From: Candidatus Omnitrophota bacterium
GTDB taxonomy: Bacteria > Omnitrophota > Gorgyraeia > Gorgyraeales > Gorgyraeaceae
DNA: 9,427 nucleotides
Direction: 5' to 3'
Assembly: GCA_013202925.1 (NCBI GenBank)
Contig: JABMRA010000040.1
Span: 1 to 9,427, forward strand
Every line of letters starts with the position of its first letter. Positions within the stretch are counted from its first letter, which is position 1. Shown here piece after piece: positions 1 through 5,188 of this stretch. The position numbers were made by a program, and so were the translations under genes. The notes below the pieces were generated by a model. The model was not told the origin of the DNA. It saw only the letters and a program-made list of their open reading frames with translations, and did no database searches.

Positions 1-244
1 AGCGTGGTGGAGTATTATAGACAGAGGTGAGATTGCTCGCCTCGCTTCGCGGGCGAAGCGGACTTCGTTAAACTACCATTGCAAGGCACCTCGCAATGAC
101 GAGTAAACTACCATTGCAAGGCACCTCGCAATGACGTTGTTGCAATGACGAGGTGAGATTGCTTCGTGGGTCGATTTTAGGGCGTTCCTCGCAATGACGT
201 TGTTGCAATGACGAGGGCCTCGCTCGCAATAACAATGGTTTTAT
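1..244. repeat. Non-coding cluster of CAATGACG-type interspersed repeats
   Basis: No gene is visible here. A 33-bp unit beginning TAAACTACCATTGCAAGG occurs at 69-101 and again at 104-136, separated by 2 bp. A 30-bp unit beginning CCTCGCAATGACGTTG occurs at 124-153 and 187-216. The phrase GAGGTGAGATTGCT occurs near 25-37 and near 150-163. An 8-bp hairpin, CGCTTCGC-gg-GCGAAGCG, lies at 43-60. The units resemble the dispersed repeat with a CTCGCAATGACG end and a GATTGCTTCG end that is scattered through many bacterial genomes (recalled, not searched). The cluster runs to within a few bases of the next gene, and I see no convincing promoter or Shine-Dalgarno sequence in it. Confidence 0.8.
43..60. 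repeat. Perfect 8-bp hairpin in the repeat cluster
   Basis: CGCTTCGC (43-50) and GCGAAGCG (53-60) are exact reverse complements around a GG loop. With a 2-nt loop an RNA hairpin would open one pair. There is no T-tract, so it is unlikely to be an intrinsic terminator; it is probably part of the repeat family. Confidence 0.6.
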
Positions 245-2017
245 ATGATCTATCTTTTTTCATTCCTTTCAGCGTTATTGCTTTCCCTGGTTTTAACCCC
301 TGTTGTTAAAAAAATAGCTATAGCTAAAGGGTGCGTGGCAAAGCCCCGCGAGGACCGCTGGCATAAAAAAGAGACTGCTCTTTTTGGCGGCATAGCGATT
401 TTCCTTTCATTTTTGATCCCCTATCTTTTGTTTACCAATTTTACTATAGAAACGATCGGCATCATCTTGTGCGGGGTGTTTGTATTCGGCTTCGGGCTTT
501 TTGACGATAACTTCCATATAAAACCGCATACAAAGCTGATAGGACAGATCGTCATAGCCTCTCTCTTAGTCACATTCGGCGTCCACATCAAGATCATCCC
601 TTATCAACTGGTGGCAGTGCCTCTTACTATTTTTTGGGTAGTGGCTATAATGAACGCCTTTAATCTCCTGGATAATATGGATGGCCTGTCAGGGGGGATC
701 GCTCTTATTGTGAGTGGGATACTTGCGCTATACGCGTTTTTGAACGGGAGCGCGGAGATCAGGCTGCCCGCGTTGATACTGATGGGGAGTTTACTGGGGT
801 TTTTACGGTATAATTTTAGCCCTGCCAAGATCTTCATGGGTGATTCAGGCAGTATGTTCATAGGCTTTATGCTTGCTACAATGACGCTTCAGGGCAGCTG
901 GCAGGAATCAACTCATCTGGCAATGATAGTGGCGATACCGTTTTTGACCCTGGCAGTGCCTTTATTTGACACGACCTTTGTGGCCCTTGCGAGACGTTCT
1001 ACCGCTCACAATGTTTTTCAGGGAGGCAAAGACCATTTATCGCACAGGATGGTTGTTTTGGGGCTTTCTGAAAGAGGGGCTGTATTGGTGCTTTATGCTA
1101 TAAGTATTGTCTTCGGGGCTATCAGCGTATTGTCAATGTTCGTGAGGCCCACAGTGACCCTCGTGCTTGTTTTGCTGGCTGGCGTGACCCTCGTCTATTT
1201 TGCTAATTTTCTGGGCAAGGTAAAGGTATATGAGGATAAGGATGTAAAGACCATTAAAAAGAAGAACGGCAATGTGATATTGGGCGGCATGGTGATGTAT
1301 AAAAGGAGGATATTGGAGGTGGCAATTGATTTTATCCTGATATGCGCGGCTTATGTCACAGCGTATTTATTGAGATTTGAGGGGTTGCTGGTTGGACAGA
1401 ATCAGGAGATCATCGTAAAATCCCTGCCGCTCATATTGATCATAAAATATCTGGTGTTTTTCAGGTTCGGGCTTTACAGGGGGATCTGGAGATATGTCAG
1501 CATAAGGGACTTGATAGATATCTTTAAGGCAGTGACGGTTGCTTCAGCTATATCAGCCATGGCTATCCTTTTTATCTGGAGATTCCAGGGGTTTTCAAGG
1601 GCTGTTTTTATCATAGACTGGCTTCTGTTGTTTGTGTTTGTAGCCGGAGCGAGGATACTCGAGAGGATCTATAAAGAGATGTTTGATGAGGCGCGCCTGA
1701 AAGGGAAAAGGGTATTGATATACGGGGCGGGCAATGCCGGTGAATTCGTTTTGCGCGAGATAAAAAATAATAAGGTATTGCAATATAAGCCTGTGGGGTT
1801 TCTGGATGATGACGAGGAGAAGATAGGCAGGCGCATACAAGGGGTGCCTGTGCTGGGCTCGCGGGAAGATATCTCCAAGGTGGTAAAGCATAATGACGTG
1901 CAGGAGATAATACTCGCCATACCATACCTTCCTAAAGATGTATCTGATGATATAGAAGGTTTTTGCAGATCACTTGACATAACCTGCCGCAGGATGTCAG
2001 AGATTTTACCAAAATAG
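245..2017 (+). CDS. Fusion: WecA/MraY-type polyprenyl-phosphate HexNAc-1-phosphate transferase + FlaA1/CapD-type N-terminal half
   Basis: Residues 1 to about 325 form a multi-pass membrane enzyme of the WecA/TagO/MraY family, which starts lipid-linked glycans by moving a HexNAc-1-phosphate from a UDP-sugar to undecaprenyl phosphate. Visible motifs are DD at 87-88, NAFNLLDNMDGLSGG at 137-151, FMGDSGS at 197-203 and HLSHRM at 264-269. After a lysine-rich linker (about 325-350), a second set of membrane segments (about 357-470, with YRGIWRYVSIRDL at 411-423) and a nucleotide-binding-like domain with GAGNAG at 494-499 match the front half of FlaA1/CapD/WbpM proteins. The protein stops at 590, where the catalytic epimerase/dehydratase domain would normally follow. 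I see no clear ribosome site before ATG 245, but the N-terminus fits the family. The sugar substrate is not determined. The second half could be a regulatory or scaffold domain, or the remains of a full enzyme. Confidence 0.85.
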   Translation: MIYLFSFLSALLLSLVLTPVVKKIAIAKGCVAKPREDRWHKKETALFGGIAIFLSFLIPYLLFTNFTIETIGIILCGVFVFGFGLFDDNFHIKPHTKLIGQIVIASLLVTFGVHIKIIPYQLVAVPLTIFWVVAIMNAFNLLDNMDGLSGGIALIVSGILALYAFLNGSAEIRLPALILMGSLLGFLRYNFSPAKIFMGDSGSMFIGFMLATMTLQGSWQESTHLAMIVAIPFLTLAVPLFDTTFVALARRSTAHNVFQGGKDHLSHRMVVLGLSERGAVLVLYAISIVFGAISVLSMFVRPTVTLVLVLLAGVTLVYFANFLGKVKVYEDKDVKTIKKKNGNVILGGMVMYKRRILEVAIDFILICAAYVTAYLLRFEGLLVGQNQEIIVKSLPLILIIKYLVFFRFGLYRGIWRYVSIRDLIDIFKAVTVASAISAMAILFIWRFQGFSRAVFIIDWLLLFVFVAGARILERIYKEMFDEARLKGKRVLIYGAGNAGEFVLREIKNNKVLQYKPVGFLDDDEEKIGRRIQGVPVLGSREDISKVVKHNDVQEIILAIPYLPKDVSDDIEGFCRSLDITCRRMSEILPK

Positions 2018-2032
2018 GGATTGCTTCGTCCC
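2018..2032. repeat. Fragment of the GATTGCTTCGT repeat at the gene end
   Basis: GATTGCTTCGT, directly after the stop codon at 2015-2017, repeats the phrase at about 157-167 in the upstream cluster. The match is short and could be chance, but it lies exactly where the FlaA1-like part ends. Confidence 0.35.
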
Positions 2033-2061
2033 TTGACTAATCCCCCTAAATATGGTATATT
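2033..2061 (+). promoter_or_regulatory. Sigma70-type promoter for the DUF4143 ATPase gene
   Basis: TTGACT (2033-2038) and TATATT (2056-2061) are separated by 17 bp. Each matches its consensus at five of six bases. Transcription would start near 2068, giving a leader of about 50 nt before ATG 2120. The spacer and -10 box lie inside the first palindrome described in the next entry, so access to the promoter is likely regulated. Confidence 0.65.
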
Positions 2062-2101
2062 TGGGGTAGTCGGATACCCTAAATTAAATATAATTAGGGT
2101 A
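2043..2101. promoter_or_regulatory. Nested palindromes, candidate operator
   Basis: Four copies of a half-site close to TACCCTAAAT(T/A) lie in alternating orientation. Palindrome 1 is CCCC-T-AAATAT, ggt, ATATTTGGGG (2043-2066, one bulged T). Palindrome 2 is TACCCTAAATTA, aata, TAATTAGGGTA (2075-2101, one bulged base). Between them the inner half-sites form a third pair, GGGTA-gtcgga-TACCC (2064-2079). Palindrome 1 covers the promoter spacer and -10 box, and palindrome 2 covers the start of the transcript. This layout suits a dimeric repressor binding two adjacent sites, although RNA hairpins in the leader are possible. The binding protein is unknown. Confidence 0.6.
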
Positions 2102-2119
2102 ATGTGAAAGGCAGTATGT

Positions 2120-3250
2120 ATGAAGATCATTAAAAGAACTATACAGGAAGGCATAGAAGCCAGGTTGTTTAAGGGCAAGGTCATTATTATTTACGGGGCC
2201 AGGCAGGTTGGAAAGACCACCCTGATCAAGGAAATTCAAAAGAAATACCCTGATGTATCGATCTATTTTAATTGCGACGAGCCTGATATAAGAGAGGCGT
2301 TTACCGATGTTACTTCTACGGAAATAAAAAACTTTATAGGGACAAAAAGACTTGTTTTTTTAGATGAGGCGCAAAGGGTCGAGAACATTGGCTTGTCTTT
2401 GAAGATAATGGCTGATACTTTTCCGGAAGTTCAGGTAGTGGCTACAGGATCTTCGTCATTTGAACTCTCCAATAAGATCAATGAACCCCTTACCGGAAGA
2501 AAATATGAGTTTCATCTGTACCCTTTTTCTATTAATGAATTGAAAGAGTTCTATTCATGGCCCGAAATCTTAAGGATACTGGAAACGAGGATACTGTTAG
2601 GGATGTATCCCGAGATAGTTCAGACGGGTCAGGATGAGGTCAGGGCGTTATTAAAGAATATAACCAGCAGTTATCTGTATAAAGATGTCTTTCAGTATCA
2701 GGGTATAAAGAACCCTGATGTTTTAGAGAAGCTGCTGCGGTTACTGGCCCTGCAGGTAGGTAATGAGGTCTCTTATAATGAATTGGCCGGCAGTTTAGGG
2801 ATCGATAAAAAGACGGTTTCCAGTTATATCCGGATATTAGAAAAGGCATTTGTTGTATTCAGGCTCGGGCCTTTTAGCAGGAATCTAAGAAAGGAATTGA
2901 CCAAGCTCAGGAAGATATATTTTTATGATACCGGCATAAGGAATACCCTGATAAATAATTTTAATAATTTTGACCTGAGGCAGGATGTCGGCGCATTGTG
3001 GGAGAATTTTATCATAAGCGAGAGATTAAAGTTTAATAGCAATCGAGGCAGGGATGTTAATATATATTTTTGGAGGACACACCAACAGCAGGAGATAGAT
3101 TATATAGAGGAGAAGGACGGCCGGCTTTCGGGTTTTGAGTTTAAATGGAAGAAGGGGCCGTTTAAGGCACCGAAATTATTTATTGATAGTTACCCTGAGA
3201 GCAGTGTCGAGCTTGTTACAAAGGAAAATTTTAAGGATTTTTTGAGCTGA
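2120..3250 (+). CDS. AAA-family ATPase with DUF4143 C-terminal domain
   Basis: The start is ATG 2120, with GAAAGG (2106-2111) 8 nt upstream. The N-terminal half is a P-loop ATPase: Walker A GARQVGKTT at 26-34, Walker B LVFLDEAQ at 78-85, and a sensor-like ATGSSSFEL at 108-116. A short winged-helix-like stretch (about 218-246) follows. The C-terminal part matches DUF4143, with FYDTGIRN at 268-275, LWENFI at 293-298, WRTHQQQEIDYI at 318-329 and FEFKWKK at 339-345. D327, E340 and K342 form a PD-(D/E)xK-like pattern, consistent with the nuclease-like fold of this domain. Members of the family are widespread and often horizontally spread; their cellular role is mostly undefined. A 60-base sample (2281-2340) has 22 G+C, against 32 in a ribBA sample (5641-5700), which weakly hints at a different origin. 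The gene has its own promoter and is followed 21 bp later by the glycosyltransferase. Confidence 0.9.
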   Translation: MKIIKRTIQEGIEARLFKGKVIIIYGARQVGKTTLIKEIQKKYPDVSIYFNCDEPDIREAFTDVTSTEIKNFIGTKRLVFLDEAQRVENIGLSLKIMADTFPEVQVVATGSSSFELSNKINEPLTGRKYEFHLYPFSINELKEFYSWPEILRILETRILLGMYPEIVQTGQDEVRALLKNITSSYLYKDVFQYQGIKNPDVLEKLLRLLALQVGNEVSYNELAGSLGIDKKTVSSYIRILEKAFVVFRLGPFSRNLRKELTKLRKIYFYDTGIRNTLINNFNNFDLRQDVGALWENFIISERLKFNSNRGRDVNIYFWRTHQQQEIDYIEEKDGRLSGFEFKWKKGPFKAPKLFIDSYPESSVELVTKENFKDFLS

Positions 3251-3271
3251 GATGAGCTGAGGTTAGATGAG

Positions 3272-4336
3272 ATGAAAATCGGAATAGATATACGTTCGAC
3301 ACTCAAGAAAAAGACAGGTATAGGGAAATACACCCTTAATCTGATCAATGCATTAGCGCAGGTTGATGCGGGAAATAGTTATTATCTTTACAGCCGGAAG
3401 GGGATTTTGGATTTTAAGAGGCGGCTGCCGGGGTTGCCGGGCGGGAATTTCTCGCACTCTGTGGATTATTTTAAAAGAGGGCCCGGGGCGGTTTTGCCGG
3501 ATGTGGATGTATTTCATACCTCGTCGTATGATTTGGGGAAACCTCGGGCGGATAAGTTTATTGTTACAATCCATGATGTGATCGTCAAGGCGTATCCGCA
3601 TGGGCACAGCGAGCAGACGATCAAAGAGGTCGATGAAAAATTAAAGAGGGTTTTATATGAGGCAGATATCCTGGTGGCAGACTCGCATAATACCAAGGCA
3701 GATCTAATAAGGTTTTACGGAGTGGATGAAGAAAGGATACGGGTTGTATATCCGGGGGTGGATGTCAGGGACAAGGGACAAGGGACAAGGGACAAGGCCG
3801 GTGGCGAGAACTACATACTTTTTGTCGGGACGCTGGAGCCGAGGAAGAACGTCAATGGGCTTATAAAGGCATTTGATTGGCTGAAAAAACAGCATGGTAT
3901 AAAGCACAAACTTTATATCGCGGGGATGAAGGGATGGATGTTTGAGGATATATTTAAGGCGTATGAGGCGGCAGAGTTTAAAAGGGATATAGTCTTTAAG
4001 GGGTATGTGAAGGAGGATGAATTAAGGGAGTTGTACAGAGGCGCTTCAGTATTTGTGTACCCGTCGTTTTATGAAGGGTTTGGCTTTCCTATAATAGAGG
4101 CATTCAGTTATGGCATACCTGTAGTTACATCCAGGGGTTCTTCCTGCGGCGAGATCGCGGGGGACAGTGCCCTGGCAGTCGATCCAACAGATCATAAAGA
4201 AATAGGCGAGGCAATATTGAAATTGATCAATGACGAGGGGCTGAGGAGAGAATTTTCTGAAAAGGGCATTAAGAGGGCCAGGGGGTTTTCATGGGACAGG
4301 ACCGCAAGGGAATTTGTAAGGTTATTTACGGAGTGA
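3272..4336 (+). CDS. GT4-family (GT-B fold) glycosyltransferase
   Basis: A 354-residue cytosolic or membrane-associated enzyme predicted to transfer a sugar from a nucleotide-sugar donor to a glycan or lipid acceptor. The N-terminal domain opens with MKIGIDIRS and a glycine-rich TGIGKY (15-20). The C-terminal donor domain begins with YILFVGTLEPRKN (181-193) and contains the family EX7E motif from E268 to E276 in FYEGFGFPIIEAF. GAG G-type site GAGG (3259-3262) lies 9 nt before ATG 3272, supporting this start. The linker between the two domains (about 166-176) is encoded by four GGGACAA heptamers, giving a low-complexity RDKGQGTRDK stretch not expected in the family. It is probably co-transcribed with the ATPase gene. 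The neighbouring lipid-carrier transferase suggests a role in polysaccharide or glycolipid synthesis, but donor and acceptor are unknown. Confidence 0.9.
   Translation: MKIGIDIRSTLKKKTGIGKYTLNLINALAQVDAGNSYYLYSRKGILDFKRRLPGLPGGNFSHSVDYFKRGPGAVLPDVDVFHTSSYDLGKPRADKFIVTIHDVIVKAYPHGHSEQTIKEVDEKLKRVLYEADILVADSHNTKADLIRFYGVDEERIRVVYPGVDVRDKGQGTRDKAGGENYILFVGTLEPRKNVNGLIKAFDWLKKQHGIKHKLYIAGMKGWMFEDIFKAYEAAEFKRDIVFKGYVKEDELRELYRGASVFVYPSFYEGFGFPIIEAFSYGIPVVTSRGSSCGEIAGDSALAVDPTDHKEIGEAILKLINDEGLRREFSEKGIKRARGFSWDRTAREFVRLFTE
3768..3795 (+). repeat. Four tandem GGGACAA heptamers inside the glycosyltransferase gene
   Basis: GGGACAA is repeated four times without error over 28 bp, followed by GG. The unit length is not a multiple of three, so gain or loss of one or two units would shift the frame, while a change of three would keep it. 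The repeat encodes the flexible linker between the two GT-B domains. Confidence 0.95.
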
Positions 4337-4921
4337 GGGGTTCAGGTCAGGGTCGTTGTAGAGTTTGTGCTGTTTATAGGATTTGAGGAGTTTCCTGCCG
4401 GAGTAGTAGTCGTCCAGTAATCCTTCCAGACATTTTAATAGATCCTTAGAGCGCTCCCGCACCTGTTTTAGCATATTGGCGCATCTTTCTGTGTGGGATT
4501 TACCGGCGTCCCTGCGCTCGATCTCTTTTTTGAGATTGTGGGCCCTTAGGGCAAGGACAGTCAGGCGGTCGAATACGCTTCCTGGTGTCTCTGAGTTCAA
4601 AGGCGCGGATCCGTTGATTTGTTTGAGTTTTTGCTCAATAGCCTCTTTTATTATAGCGTCGATCGCGTCTATCAGGTCATTTCTTTTCTGGTTATCCCTG
4701 TCGATGTTTCTTTTAAGGCCGGCTATGGTCTTATCAGGGACATCTGTGCGTCTTGCCTCATCCTCATAACCCCATACCTTGAAGTTTGTAACCAGGAGTT
4801 CGTGCAGGGTTTTTTCTAATGGGGTAATGCCCGGGTTTTTATTCTCACCCTTATATAGAGAGACTATCAGGCCAGGTAGAGACCCGAACCAATTACAGGA
4901 ATTTACAGAAATCTTTGTCAT
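4322..4921 (-). CDS. DUF4254 domain protein
   Basis: A 199-residue, mostly helical, charged protein matching the uncharacterised DUF4254 family. Recognisable blocks are LHELLVTNFKVWGYEDEARR (39-58), IDRDNQKRNDLIDAID (73-88) and LNSETPGSVFDRLTVLALR (108-126), with a further RCANML at 146-151. No signal peptide or membrane segment is visible. Genes of this family are often seen near glycosyltransferase genes in polysaccharide loci (recalled), which fits its position; no biochemical function can be assigned. The first 30 or so residues are less conserved in character. ATG 4921 has no Shine-Dalgarno sequence and lies only about 3 nt from the predicted transcription start, so a leaderless message or a start further in must be considered. 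The 3' end overlaps the convergent glycosyltransferase gene by 15 bp. Confidence 0.85.
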   Translation of the reverse strand: MTKISVNSCNWFGSLPGLIVSLYKGENKNPGITPLEKTLHELLVTNFKVWGYEDEARRTDVPDKTIAGLKRNIDRDNQKRNDLIDAIDAIIKEAIEQKLKQINGSAPLNSETPGSVFDRLTVLALRAHNLKKEIERRDAGKSHTERCANMLKQVRERSKDLLKCLEGLLDDYYSGRKLLKSYKQHKLYNDPDLNPSLRK

Positions 4922-4930
4922 AATGCCTAT

Positions 4931-4959
4931 ATTATAGCACCTTATATTTCCATTGACAA
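4931..4959 (-). promoter_or_regulatory. Leftward promoter for the DUF4254 gene
   Basis: On the minus strand TTGTCA (4959-4954) is followed after 17 bp by TATAAT (4936-4931), with a TGC extended -10 directly before it. The predicted transcription start is near A4924, leaving about 3 nt before ATG 4921. Its -35 box is the same DNA as that of the rightward promoter. Confidence 0.75.
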
Positions 4960-4980
4960 TCAGTTATTTTTTGCTATAAT
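4953..4980 (+). promoter_or_regulatory. Rightward consensus promoter for the riboflavin operon
   Basis: TTGACA (4953-4958) and TATAAT (4975-4980) both match the sigma70 consensus perfectly with a 16-bp spacer, and TGC before the -10 adds an extended -10 element. Transcription should begin near A4987, about 13 nt before the riboswitch. Such a strong promoter suits an operon controlled mainly by attenuation. Confidence 0.85.
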
Positions 4981-4999
4981 GGTTCTACAATTCAATAAG

Positions 5000-5126
5000 A
5001 TCTTCGGGACGGGGTGGAATTCCCCACCGGCGGTATAGTCCGCGAGCCCTCTACGCCATAGGCGGAGAGGCGAGCAGACCCGGCGCAATTCCGGGACCGA
5101 TTGTTAAAGGCTAGATGGGAGAAGAT
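5000..5126 (+). promoter_or_regulatory. FMN riboswitch (RFN element)
   Basis: The leader carries the conserved RFN sequence: ATCTTCGGGACGGGG at the 5' end, AATTCCCCACCGGCGGT (about 5019-5035), AGTCCGCGAGC (about 5037-5047), CGAGCAGACCC and GCAATTCCGGGACCGA (about 5086-5101), and AGATGGGAGAAGAT at the 3' end. Closing stem P1 pairs ATCTTC (5000-5005) with GAAGAT (5121-5126). A variable stem lies around 5050-5071. In this family, FMN binding stabilises P1 and reduces expression of riboflavin genes. Its place directly before ribBA and the terminator downstream agree with transcriptional control. Confidence 0.97.
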
Positions 5127-5146
5127 AAAAGGCAGATTGCCCTATA

Positions 5147-5171
5147 CCCGAAGATTTTCTTCGGGTTTTTT
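5147..5171 (+). terminator. Riboswitch-controlled intrinsic terminator
   Basis: CCCGAAGA (5147-5154) and TCTTCGGG (5158-5165) form a perfect 8-bp stem with a TTT loop, followed by six T residues (5166-5171). The 5' arm extended to 5155 is exactly complementary to riboswitch bases 5000-5008, giving a competing antiterminator. Confidence 0.93.
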
Positions 5172-5188
5172 GTTGGGCGAGGGGAAAT

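Noticed and set aside
69..136. Two 33-bp direct repeats as a CRISPR array
   Set aside because: Only two units, separated by 2 bp with no unique spacer of normal size, and no cas genes nearby.
1669..2184. Minus-strand open frame of 171 codons crossing the end of the fusion gene and the ATPase promoter
   Set aside because: It spans a regulated intergenic region and two genes on the other strand, and its translation shows no domain.
2120..4921. ATPase, glycosyltransferase and DUF4254 genes as a defence island
   Set aside because: DUF4143 ATPases are widespread without a proven defence role, and the other two genes point to glycan synthesis. No nuclease partner, toxin-antitoxin pair or phage gene is present.
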